Assembly: GCA_003454415.1 (NCBI GenBank)
Contig: DMKG01000068.1
Coordinates: forward strand, 3,931-10,684
DNA length: 6,754 nt
Direction: 5' to 3'
Origin: Alphaproteobacteria bacterium
Lineage (GTDB): Bacteria; Pseudomonadota; Alphaproteobacteria; UBA11222
Made by a program: the position numbers and the translations under genes. The notes below the pieces were generated by a model. It worked only from the letters and a program-made list of their open reading frames with translations. It made no database searches and had not been told where the DNA came from. This document shows, piece by piece, positions 1 to 5,887 of this stretch. Numbering within the stretch: the stretch's first letter is position 1; each line of letters begins with the position of its first letter.

Positions 1-1487
1 GAGGGAATGCGTAGCGCCTCGCGGTATTTTGCAACGGTTCTGCGTGCAATATCGATCCCTTCAGTGCGCAACAATTCCACCAGTCTGTCATCGGACAGGA
101 TCTTTTTCGGATGCTCTGCATCGATCAGGGCTTTGATCTTGTGACGTACGGCTTCTGCAGAGTGCGCATCCCCGCCTTCGCTGGAGGCGATGGACGCGGT
201 AAAGAAATATTTCATCTCGAACACACCACGATGGGTGGCGATATATTTATTCGCCGTCACCCGGCTCACGGTCGATTCATGCATGTTGATAGCATCAGCG
301 ATGGCGCGCAGATTAAGCGGGCGCAAATGCGTAATTCCGTGTTCGAAAAAGGCTTCCTGCTGGCGCACCAGTTCTGACGAAACCTTAAGGATCGTGCGCG
401 CGCGCTGTTCCAGACTCTTGACCAGCCAGTTGGCGCTGCTGAGGCGCTCGGTGATATAGGCGCGCTCCTGGGAAGTGATATTCTGCTTTTTGATCTGTGC
501 GCAGTAAACCGAATTCACGAGCACTTTGGGCAGGGTTGCCGTATTCAGTTCAACGATCCATGCGCCGCCCGCTCCTTTGCGCACAAAGACGTCCGGCACC
601 GCCAGTTGTACGGCGCCGCCGCCAAAGACGAGTCCGGGTTTTGGGTCAAGCGCCCGGATTTCGGCAATCATGTCATTGAGGTCGTCGCTGTCCACACCAC
701 ATAGCTTCATCAGACCAGCCCGGTCATGCCTGGCCAGCAGGGGAAGGTTTTCCAGTAGAACCTGCATGGCCGGATCCAGCCGGTTGCGTTCGCGCAATTG
801 CAGGCTCAGGCATTCGGCAAGATCGCGGGCGAAAATCCCGGTAGGTTCAAACCCCTGAACGATTTTCAGGACGGCGGTCACTTCATCAAGATGCGCCCCC
901 AGCCGCGCCGCGATTCGCGGTAAAGTCTCGACCAGATAGCCCGCCTCATCCAGCATATCGATAAGCTGGGTCCCGATCATGCGGGCGCGTGGGTCAGTGA
1001 TGCTGAGATTCAATTGCCGCAGCAGGTGATCGCGCAGACTGGTCTCACCCACCAGTCGTTCGGTTAGATCATATTCGCTGTCCTGAAAGCTGCCGCCGCC
1101 GGCCCCCACTCCTGACCAATCGCAATTAAAGGGCAGTTCGGCCGGGTCAGAGGCCGCCCGGTCGGCGCCGCTGTCTCCGTCATATAAATTGTCATAATCC
1201 GTATCCAGGTTTTCGGCCGCCGCCGCCATCAGGGGGGCGGCTTCATCCAGTTGCAGGCTGGAATCCGCGTCCCGGGCCGCCCCCTCTGACGCTTCCCCAG
1301 ATTTGGCGGCAGTAGATTTTCCGCCATATTCATCCTGCTCCAGCAACGGATTGCGTTCCACTTCGCCGGCGATATAGGCTTCCAGTTCGAGATTCGACAA
1401 TTGCAGCAGCTTGATCGCCTGCTTCAATTGCGGGGTCATCACCAACCCCTGACTCTGCCTTAAAACTAGACGTGGCGATATTGCCAT
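1..1487 (-). CDS. rpoN: RNA polymerase sigma-54 factor RpoN (C-terminus cut by window edge)
   Basis: Alternative sigma factor that directs RNA polymerase to -24/-12 promoters and needs an AAA+ activator to open DNA. 495 codons are visible. Region I (about residues 1-50) opens MAISPRLVLRQSQ and continues with MTPQLKQAIKLLQLSNLEL, the glutamine- and leucine-rich activator-response segment. An acidic, alanine-rich linker (about 52-140) follows, then the core-binding region (about 140-335), a helix-turn-helix around 386-415 containing MHESTVSRVTANKY, and the RpoN box ARRTVAKYRE at residues 481-490 (bases 18-47), which reads the -24 element. Only the last few residues are missing. The ATG at 1487 is chosen because it restores the conserved N-terminus; the ATG at 1439 would remove half of region I. 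An in-frame TGA lies four codons upstream, and a TTG three codons upstream is the only other option. No strong Shine-Dalgarno is visible. It follows lptB by 65 bases. Identification is essentially certain. Confidence 0.97.
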   Translation of the reverse strand, partial: MAISPRLVLRQSQGLVMTPQLKQAIKLLQLSNLELEAYIAGEVERNPLLEQDEYGGKSTAAKSGEASEGAARDADSSLQLDEAAPLMAAAAENLDTDYDNLYDGDSGADRAASDPAELPFNCDWSGVGAGGGSFQDSEYDLTERLVGETSLRDHLLRQLNLSITDPRARMIGTQLIDMLDEAGYLVETLPRIAARLGAHLDEVTAVLKIVQGFEPTGIFARDLAECLSLQLRERNRLDPAMQVLLENLPLLARHDRAGLMKLCGVDSDDLNDMIAEIRALDPKPGLVFGGGAVQLAVPDVFVRKGAGGAWIVELNTATLPKVLVNSVYCAQIKKQNITSQERAYITERLSSANWLVKSLEQRARTILKVSSELVRQQEAFFEHGITHLRPLNLRAIADAINMHESTVSRVTANKYIATHRGVFEMKYFFTASIASSEGGDAHSAEAVRHKIKALIDAEHPKKILSDDRLVELLRTEGIDIARRTVAKYREALRIP

Positions 1488-1525
1488 AATATACAATCAG
1501 CCTTGAATGCCATCAGGTGACGTCC

Positions 1526-1556
1526 AGTATAGCAGGGAATGGTTTCAAGAGGTTAA
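1526..1556 (-). promoter_or_regulatory. Candidate promoter for rpoN in the lptB-rpoN gap
   Basis: On the minus strand TGCTATACT (1526-1534) fits an extended -10 element (TGn plus TATACT, 5 of 6 to consensus). A weak -35-like TTAACC (1551-1556) sits 19 bases upstream and overlaps the lptB stop codon. Transcription would start near 1519, leaving a leader of roughly 30 bases before the rpoN ATG. This would let rpoN be expressed apart from the LPS genes. It rests on motif resemblance only, and the spacing is long. Confidence 0.3.
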
Positions 1557-2341
1557 AGGCTGAAACGGTCGCCAAGATAAACCCGCCGGACATCGGCGTT
1601 ACCGACAATCTCATCTGGGCGGCCTTCCATTAATACCTGTCCTTCATGAATAATATAGGCCCGATCAATTAAATCCAGAGTTTCCCTGACATTATGATCT
1701 GTAATCAGGACCCCGATGCCGCGTGATTTGATATGCCCCACCAACTCGCGGATATCGCCGATCGCGATCGGATCGATACCTGCAAAGGGTTCATCCAGCA
1801 GCATGAAAGACGGGCGGGTGGCCAGGGCGCGGGCGATTTCAACCCGCCGCCGCTCGCCCCCGGATAGGGCCAGGGCAGGGGTCCGGCGCAAATGGGTGAT
1901 GGAAAATTCGGCCAGCAGGTCATCGACGATGGCCTCGCGTCTTACGTGGTCTGTCTCAACCATTTCAACTACGGCGCGTATATTCATCTCGACGGTCAGC
2001 CCCCGGAAAATAGAGGCCTCCTGAGGCAGATAGCCAATGCCCATTCTGGCCCTGCGATACATGGGGGTGTGGGTCAGGTCATGACCATCCAGAGTGATGA
2101 CGCCATAATCAACCGGTATAAGACCGGCAATCATGTAAAAGCAGGTGGTCTTTCCAGCGCCGTTCGGCCCAAGCAGTCCCACCACCTCGCCACGCTGTAA
2201 ATGCAGACTGACGCCGCGCACAACGGGACGCTTCTTGTAGCTTTTGCCAATCCTCACCGTGGCCAGGCCGGAATTTTCCAGCACCAGGCGTGGTCCGCCT
2301 TGGGTCTCCCCAGCCAGTTCGTTCTGTTGCGCCTGCGTCAT
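1553..2341 (-). CDS. lptB: LPS export ABC transporter ATP-binding protein LptB
   Basis: Cytoplasmic ATPase of the LptB2FGC complex, which extracts LPS from the inner membrane and drives it along the Lpt bridge. The 262-residue protein has a full set of ABC motifs: Walker A GPNGAGKTT (58-66), Q-loop Q107 in GYLPQE, signature LSGGE (159-163), Walker B FMLLDEP (179-185, D183 and catalytic E184) and switch histidine H216 in ITDHNV. The GYLPQEASIFRGLTVEMNI stretch is typical of LptB rather than of amino-acid importer ATPases. The first 25 or so residues precede the usual start of the ABC fold and give an N-terminus longer than the roughly 240-residue E. coli protein; there is no internal ATG before residue 70. 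AGAGGG lies 11 bases before the ATG and could serve as ribosome binding site. It follows lptA by 21 bases and precedes rpoN, the conserved proteobacterial order. Its membrane partners LptF and LptG are not in the window. Confidence 0.96.
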   Translation of the reverse strand: MTQAQQNELAGETQGGPRLVLENSGLATVRIGKSYKKRPVVRGVSLHLQRGEVVGLLGPNGAGKTTCFYMIAGLIPVDYGVITLDGHDLTHTPMYRRARMGIGYLPQEASIFRGLTVEMNIRAVVEMVETDHVRREAIVDDLLAEFSITHLRRTPALALSGGERRRVEIARALATRPSFMLLDEPFAGIDPIAIGDIRELVGHIKSRGIGVLITDHNVRETLDLIDRAYIIHEGQVLMEGRPDEIVGNADVRRVYLGDRFSL

Positions 2342-2362
2342 TGCCTCACAAAAAGCCCTCTT

Positions 2363-2893
2363 TTACCTAGTCTGTTTCTTGGACGGAACGAATAATCCCT
2401 TTACCCGTCCGCCGCCATCCTTCTTGCTGGTTATCCTGCTTTGCCCGCTTTCCAGGTCGATGACCAATTGCTCGCCACGAAGGACATTCTCACCTCGGGT
2501 CAGCACCACATTGCCACCCAGGGTGATTTGTCCCGAATCCACATCATATACTCCCCATTCGCCCTGGGCCATCTCGGTGGGAGAACTGACTGTCACATTG
2601 CCGATCGCATCCAGTCTGGAGATCGCGGCCTTCTCCGCCTCCGCCTCCTCGTTCCGGTAATGGACCCTGAGATTGTCAGATCCCAGACGCATGTCTCCCT
2701 GGGTGGCGACGACCTTGCCGGAGAACAGCGCGGTCTGATCCGTTTGCGAGACATCCAGCGTATCCGCGGTGATCTCTATGGGCTGGGAAGAATCATGCTG
2801 GGCGCCGAGCCCCGGGGCCGCATTCTGGGCCCAGGCCCCCTGATAGGTGGTGAACAAGACGAACAACAGCAGCCGGCATAGTCGCAGCCCCAT
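2363..2893 (-). CDS. lptA: Periplasmic LPS transport protein LptA (OstA-like)
   Basis: Periplasmic bridge protein that carries LPS between LptC at the inner membrane and LptD at the outer membrane. The 176-residue product has a classic signal peptide: a basic start (MGLRLCR), a hydrophobic core (LLLFVLFTTY) and a likely signal peptidase I site after AWA, between residues 22 and 23. The mature part begins the OstA/LptA beta-jellyroll at about residue 37 with QPIEITADTLDVSQTDQTA. It goes on with the repeating strand pattern of the family (FSGKVVATQGDMRLGSDNL, then ITLGGNVVLTRGENVLRGEQL) and ends in a basic tail, PSKKQTR. Length matches the family (about 160-200). Its ATG overlaps the lptC stop by one base (TGATG, 2891-2895), so translation is probably coupled. 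The family call is secure from motifs plus the neighbours lptC and lptB. Confidence 0.93.
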   Translation of the reverse strand: MGLRLCRLLLFVLFTTYQGAWAQNAAPGLGAQHDSSQPIEITADTLDVSQTDQTALFSGKVVATQGDMRLGSDNLRVHYRNEEAEAEKAAISRLDAIGNVTVSSPTEMAQGEWGVYDVDSGQITLGGNVVLTRGENVLRGEQLVIDLESGQSRITSKKDGGGRVKGLFVPSKKQTR

Positions 2894-2895
2894 CA
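2891..2895 (-). promoter_or_regulatory. TGATG stop/start overlap, lptC to lptA
   Basis: The lptC stop TGA and the lptA start ATG share one base. Such junctions commonly allow terminating ribosomes to restart, keeping the amounts of the two partner proteins linked. The overlap is seen directly; the coupling is inferred. Confidence 0.75.
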
Positions 2896-3564
2896 GGCGC
2901 CCCCGCCGCGCGGATAAATCATAACCCTGACATCCCCTGCAAAATGCAGGTTCTGTCCCTTGTTGCTGGCCAGCATCGTCCGGGCGTGGAGGCGCCCAAG
3001 CGGCCCCTGTATGCGCAGGGGCTGATCTGCATAAAGCGAATTCCTGCTCAAATCGATGCGCGCGCTTTCAGTGTAGAAGGCATAGCCATTATCCATATAG
3101 GCTTCTACCTGCCCATTGAGCTGCAAGGTCTGCAACCCGCTATGCATCAGTCCTGAGCGTGCATTGATGGCCACCCAGGCCCCGGCATCAAGGGCGACAT
3201 CCGCCTGCAGATTCTCCAGATGCACCAGTTCGTTGTCTTCCGGATCCTGGGTCGCCGAGGTGGCGGTTACCAGATAGGGCCGGTTATCCCCATCCATTCC
3301 CGTAAAACGCAGGCTGCTCATCCGCAGATCATCGCGTGATGCGGCAACTCCAGTATCCGCGAATTCAGGGGCGGTTTCCTTTTCGGCCAGCCGGGGCCAC
3401 AGCAGCATCAGCATCAGAAAGCCTAGCGCCAGAAGCGGGAGTACAAATTTTACGAACTGCAGCAGCAGCCGGCGCTTCTGGCCAAAATCCGGGAGCGTTC
3501 CGTGATTTTCACGCGCCCGCAGCCAGTCATGCTGGGCCGGCTTATGAATCGCAGGTAAAGCCAT
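2893..3564 (-). CDS. lptC: LPS export system protein LptC
   Basis: Inner-membrane bitopic protein that receives LPS from LptB2FG and passes it to LptA. The product is 223 residues: a short cytoplasmic N-terminus, a basic stretch (QKRRLLLQ), a single transmembrane helix at about residues 36-56 (VKFVLPLLALGFLMLMLLW), then a periplasmic OstA-like beta domain (about 80-223) with the LptC pattern SSLRFTGMDGDNRPYLVTA and LNGQVEAYMDNGYAFYTESA. The ATG at 3564 is preferred because it forms a TGATG overlap with the kdsD stop, matching the lptC-lptA junction. A TTG immediately upstream (3565-3567) would add one residue and cannot be excluded. LptC sequences diverge strongly, so recognition leans on the membrane-anchor plus beta-domain architecture and on the kdsD-lptC-lptA-lptB order. 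It is somewhat longer than the 191-residue E. coli protein, which I understand to be common in alphaproteobacteria. Confidence 0.9.
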   Translation of the reverse strand: MALPAIHKPAQHDWLRARENHGTLPDFGQKRRLLLQFVKFVLPLLALGFLMLMLLWPRLAEKETAPEFADTGVAASRDDLRMSSLRFTGMDGDNRPYLVTATSATQDPEDNELVHLENLQADVALDAGAWVAINARSGLMHSGLQTLQLNGQVEAYMDNGYAFYTESARIDLSRNSLYADQPLRIQGPLGRLHARTMLASNKGQNLHFAGDVRVMIYPRGGGA

Positions 3565-3566
3565 CA
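3562..3566 (-). promoter_or_regulatory. TGATG stop/start overlap, kdsD to lptC
   Basis: The kdsD stop TGA (3564-3566) shares a base with the lptC ATG (3562-3564). This decides the lptC start and suggests translational coupling between Kdo precursor synthesis and LPS export. The coupling is inferred from the overlap alone. Confidence 0.65.
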
Positions 3567-4580
3567 AACTACGCCGGCCCGAAGGCAGTCATGGATATGC
3601 ACTATGCCGATGGGAGGTTGCGGTATGGGGCCTGCTTTCGCCATAACGAACAGGCAGGTGATTTTTCCCGCCATCATTCCCAGGGCTTCCGCAGCCAGCG
3701 CATCCTGGTGAATGGTTTTCGGAGACGGCGTCATCACCTGCTCCGCCGTCAGTCTGAGCAGATCGCCGTCAATGGTGTGACGCCGTAAATCTCCGTCGGT
3801 AATGACGCCCGCAAGACAACCATCGGGGCCGATGATGCCGGCGCAGCCAAAATGACGCTGCGTCATCAGGAGAAGCACCTCGCTCATGGGCATATGCAGG
3901 GGCGCAAGCGGTAATTCGTCCCCCCTGTGCATGATGTCGGCCACGCGCTGCAGGGATTTGCCGATCTGTCCGCCGGGATGCAGCAGACGGAAATCATCGG
4001 TGGAAAATCCCTTTCGCTCCATCAGCGCCACCGCCAGCGCGTCGCCCAACGCCAGGCTCGCCGTCGTGGAGGTGGTGGGGGCCAGACCCATCGGGCAGGC
4101 CTCAGGGGCGGAAGGCAGGACCAGGGCGATATCGGCGGCGCGCAACAGGGTGCTTTTCGGGTCCCGCGCAATACCGATCAGGGGAATCCCGAAGCGGCGG
4201 GAATGGGCGATGATATCGCCTAGCTCTGGCGTCTCACCGGAATTGGAAAGGATGAGACAGGCGTCAGCCGTAGTGACCATGCCCAGATCCCCATGGCTCG
4301 CCTCGGCGGGATGGATGAATTGCGCGGGCGTGCCGGTAGAGGCGAAGGTGGCGGCGATCTTGCGGGCGATGTGGCCGCTTTTCCCCATGCCGCTGACGAT
4401 CACACGGCCTTTGACCGCGGACAGGATATCCAGCGCCGCGATGAATCCGCCATCCAGGTTTTCCGCCATCGCGCGCAGCGCATTGGCTCCCGTTTCCAGC
4501 ACCCGGCGCGCCGCCGCCAGTTCCGGCTGTCCGGCTGCCTCTGGGGGAATGTTATCCCGCAAGGGGGTTTTGGCGTGCAT
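3564..4580 (-). CDS. kdsD: D-arabinose 5-phosphate isomerase (KpsF/GutQ family)
   Basis: Converts ribulose 5-phosphate to arabinose 5-phosphate in the cytoplasm, the first committed step to Kdo for the LPS inner core. The 338-residue protein has the family layout: a SIS isomerase domain (about 20-210), then two CBS domains (about 213-270 and 280-338). SIS landmarks are GMGKSGHIARKIAAT (64-78), EASHGD (93-98), SNSGETPE (112-119), CPMGLAPTTSTTASLALGDA (162-181) and HPGGQIGKSL (201-210). Aligned by eye with E. coli KdsD (offset 8), the residues reported as catalytic there correspond to K67, H96, E119 and H201, all present. The CBS pair shows VADIMHRGDELPL, GVITDGDLRR and VMTPSPKTI. It starts 83 bases after the exonuclease gene. 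That gap holds a TATGAT (4640-4645) resembling a -10 box without a good -35, and GGGA lies upstream of the ATG. GutQ or capsule KpsF paralogues share this fold, but the lpt neighbours favour the LPS role. Confidence 0.95.
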   Translation of the reverse strand: MHAKTPLRDNIPPEAAGQPELAAARRVLETGANALRAMAENLDGGFIAALDILSAVKGRVIVSGMGKSGHIARKIAATFASTGTPAQFIHPAEASHGDLGMVTTADACLILSNSGETPELGDIIAHSRRFGIPLIGIARDPKSTLLRAADIALVLPSAPEACPMGLAPTTSTTASLALGDALAVALMERKGFSTDDFRLLHPGGQIGKSLQRVADIMHRGDELPLAPLHMPMSEVLLLMTQRHFGCAGIIGPDGCLAGVITDGDLRRHTIDGDLLRLTAEQVMTPSPKTIHQDALAAEALGMMAGKITCLFVMAKAGPIPQPPIGIVHIHDCLRAGVV

Positions 4581-4663
4581 CTACAGCTTTCCCGAATGAT
4601 CCTTCAGCCAAGGGCGGAGCCAGGTTGATTCTGAGGCGAATCATACACTATTTGGCGGCGCGT

Positions 4664-5275
4664 CTAATGAGAGAAAATGTCCATATCGGGCCAGCCTAAC
4701 AGGTCAAGCTCCACGCGTTTCGGTAAAAAAGCAAAGCAGGCGCGGGCGATTTCCGTTCGTCCCTCACGGGCCAGCATTTCGTCCAGCCTGTTCCGCAGCG
4801 CGTGCAAATGCAGCACATCCGAGGCCGCATATTTCAGTTGAGCCTCGCTGAGACCGGGATCGCCCCAATCCGAACTCTGCTGCTGCTTGGAGAGGTCATG
4901 CCCCAGAAGATCCTTGACCAGATCGCGCAGGCCGTGCCGGTCGGTATAGGTGCGCACCAGTCTGGAGGCGATCTTTGTGCAGTACAGCGCCGTGATATCC
5001 GCCCCCAGATAATGTTTCAGAACCGCAATATCAAAACGCCCGAAATGAAACAGCTTGGTCACATCTGGATCATTCAGCAGACGCGTGAGATTGGGGGCGG
5101 CGTACTCTCCGGCGTTGAAACGCACCAGATGCGCATTACCGTCTCCTGCCGATAGCTGAACCAGGCAGAGGCGGTCGCGCAGGGGATTCAGCCCCATGGT
5201 TTCGGTGTCCACCGCAACACTGGTTCCGAAGGAAATGTGATCAGGCAGATCGCCGATATGCAGATCAATGTTCAT
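4664..5275 (-). CDS. Short RNase D-like 3'-5' exonuclease (DEDDy family)
   Basis: Predicted 3'-5' exoribonuclease of the DnaQ-like fold. The 203-residue protein holds all three exonuclease motifs: Exo I VDTETMGL with D23 and E25, Exo II FHFGRFDIAVL with D82, and Exo III YAASDVLHL with Y149 and D153 (Y-x3-D, the DEDDy subtype of RNase D). HGLRDLVKDLLG (114-125) and QQSSDWGDPGLSEAQLKYAA (132-151) are also typical of RNase D. It ends soon after the nuclease domain and lacks the HRDC domains of the roughly 375-residue E. coli RNase D. It therefore belongs to the compact single-domain form and is not visibly truncated, since the start and stop frame a complete fold. The ATG at 5275 begins MNIDLHIGDLP, directly leading into the fold; GGG about 11 bases upstream is a weak ribosome site. 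It opens the kdsD-lpt run and lies downstream of tRNA-Leu on the same strand. The RNA substrate cannot be told from sequence; tRNA trimming is plausible. Confidence 0.9.
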   Translation of the reverse strand: MNIDLHIGDLPDHISFGTSVAVDTETMGLNPLRDRLCLVQLSAGDGNAHLVRFNAGEYAAPNLTRLLNDPDVTKLFHFGRFDIAVLKHYLGADITALYCTKIASRLVRTYTDRHGLRDLVKDLLGHDLSKQQQSSDWGDPGLSEAQLKYAASDVLHLHALRNRLDEMLAREGRTEIARACFAFLPKRVELDLLGWPDMDIFSH

Positions 5276-5446
5276 TACTGGTAACCCAGAATAGGACCGA
5301 ATCGTTTTGGCCTGCCGAAGGGTAGCAGCGCCATCGTTCCCCCTCGTCTTCGCGGAACCGGCCTGTCCGGCTATGACTGTCTGTCCACGCCCTTCCTGCG
5401 TTAAGGTTTAGGAGGGTTTCGCCAGACATGGCCTCGCCTGCGATCG

Positions 5447-5486
5447 GCTCCGCTTTGCCCGCGCCATGTGCAGCCAAAGCCGGAGC
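5447..5486 (-). other. Hairpin just downstream of tRNA-Leu (trailer or weak terminator)
   Basis: On the transcribed strand GCTCCGGCTTTG (5475-5486) pairs with CAAAGCGGAGC (5447-5457). This makes an 11-bp stem with one bulged G and a 17-base loop, beginning one base after the encoded CCA. No T-run follows, so it is not a canonical intrinsic terminator. It could mark the 3' trailer for endonucleolytic processing, protect the precursor, or terminate with help from Rho. The pairing is seen directly; the role is inference. Confidence 0.5.
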
Positions 5487-5487
5487 G

Positions 5488-5574
5488 TGGTGCCCAGGAG
5501 AAGACTCGAACTTCCACGCCCTTGCGAGCGCTAGCACCTGAAGCTAGTGCGTCTACCAATTCCGCCACCTGGGC
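5488..5574 (-). tRNA. tRNA-Leu (anticodon CAG)
   Basis: The 87-base minus-strand gene folds as a class II tRNA. The acceptor stem GCCCAGG pairs with CCTGGGC, followed by discriminator A and a genome-encoded CCA (5488-5490). The D-arm contains TGGCGGAATTGGTAGACGC, a common bacterial tRNA-Leu sequence. The anticodon stem CTAGC/GCTAG encloses loop TTCAGGT with anticodon CAG (5538-5540), reading CUG leucine codons. A long variable arm, CGCTCGCAAGGGCGT, is present as expected for leucine. The T-arm GAAG/CTTC encloses TTCGAGT. The gene is transcribed toward the exonuclease gene, whose start lies 212 bases downstream. Its 5' end sits one base from a large palindrome, so its promoter must lie within or beyond that element. 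All pairings checked by eye are intact and it should be functional. Confidence 0.96.
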
Positions 5575-5575
5575 C

Positions 5576-5645
5576 TAGTGTAGTGGATATGAAATACGCC
5601 GTTTAGTAGGCCGGGCCGGGAGCGTATTTCAAATCCACCACACTA
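5576..5645. mobile_element. 70-bp TA-flanked inverted repeat, MITE-like
   Basis: Two 22-base arms (5578-5599 and 5622-5643) are inverted copies matching at 20 of 22 positions. Each outer end begins GTGT, followed by A or G, then GTGGAT; each inner end is GAAATACGC. The arms are flanked on both sides by TA (5576-5577 and 5644-5645), and a 22-base GC-rich middle separates them. There is no coding capacity. Small non-coding elements with terminal inverted repeats and a TA duplication are what miniature derivatives of IS630/mariner-type elements look like (Neisseria Correia elements are the known parallel), so this is probably a MITE or solo remnant. The structure is seen directly. The mobile origin is inference, because no second copy lies in the window. 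The alternative is a stable hairpin acting as a bidirectional terminator or tRNA leader structure. Confidence 0.5.
5603..5632 (-). promoter_or_regulatory. Possible tRNA-Leu promoter inside the palindrome
   Basis: On the minus strand a -35-like TTGAAA (5627-5632, 5 of 6 to consensus) lies in the right arm of the inverted repeat. An 18-base spacer separates it from TACTAA (5603-5608, only 3 of 6 to the -10 consensus). Initiation would fall around 5596, giving a leader of about 22 bases before the mature tRNA. It is weak as a motif but is the best candidate in the right place. Confidence 0.22.
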
Positions 5646-5887
5646 AAAATCACACGCCTGCTAGTTACCCTATGAATCTGATGTTCGTTCCGGCCTATCG
5701 GCATGAGGAACTTCAGCTTCGGGTCACGAGTGACCAATCAAGGGGGTTGAGGTAGCCCGGCTTGCGCCCTAAAGTCAAAGCTTATTTGCATGTAGCGGTG
5801 CTAAAAAATAACTGGCACAAGTCTATACGCATAAAGGCGGATTGGGTTAAAAGGGCCGGCAGGCTCCACAGGGGTATGAGATAAGCG
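5646..5887. other. Non-coding gap between the palindrome and the NDUFA9-like gene
   Basis: About 240 bases without a credible gene. The only plus-strand reading frame opening with ATG that I noted is 27 codons (5672-5755), without a ribosome site or recognisable product. The stretch around 5780-5835 is AT-richer, with a run of six A at 5803-5808 and TATACG at 5824-5829. It probably contains the promoter of the plus-strand gene, but I found no convincing -35/-10 pair. A 14-bp palindrome lies within it and is listed separately. Confidence 0.5.
5722..5735. repeat. 14-bp palindrome GGTCAC-GA-GTGACC
   Basis: Perfect 6-base inverted arms around a 2-base centre, about 150 bases upstream of the NDUFA9-like start. 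Size and symmetry fit a dimeric regulator's operator, but a single short site can arise by chance and no regulator is assigned. Confidence 0.3.

Noticed and set aside
3886..4599. Plus-strand open frame of 237 codons opposite kdsD
   Set aside because: Antisense shadow: kdsD has complete SIS and CBS motifs, while the opposite product has no recognisable fold and no ribosome site.
4626..4643. TGATTC/GAATCA 6-bp hairpin between the exonuclease gene and kdsD, considered as a terminator
   Set aside because: The stem is short and AT-rich and no T-run follows on the transcribed strand.
5278..5303. Segment resembling the tRNA-Leu 3' end (TGGT, CCCAG, GAC, CGAA in order), considered as a decayed attachment-site duplicate or second tRNA
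   Set aside because: The match needs gaps and several mismatches, its T-loop would lack the TTCGA core, and there is no integrase or element between it and the tRNA. Chance is likelier.
5265..5537. Minus-strand open frame running from inside tRNA-Leu to just past the exonuclease start (or a 54-codon version from 5429)
   Set aside because: The long version begins within a tRNA gene. The short version has no recognisable motif and a ribosome-site-like AGG too close to its ATG. Overlap with the exonuclease start is only 11 bases and not a standard coupling.
5672..5755. 27-codon plus-strand frame upstream of the NDUFA9-like gene, considered as a leader peptide
   Set aside because: No ribosome binding site, no run of regulatory codons and no attenuator-like hairpins following it.
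5812..5830. TGGCAC near 5813, considered as the -24 half of a sigma-54 promoter because rpoN is in the window
   Set aside because: The position where the -12 TTGC should be reads TATA, lacking the required GC element, so the pair is not a sigma-54 promoter.
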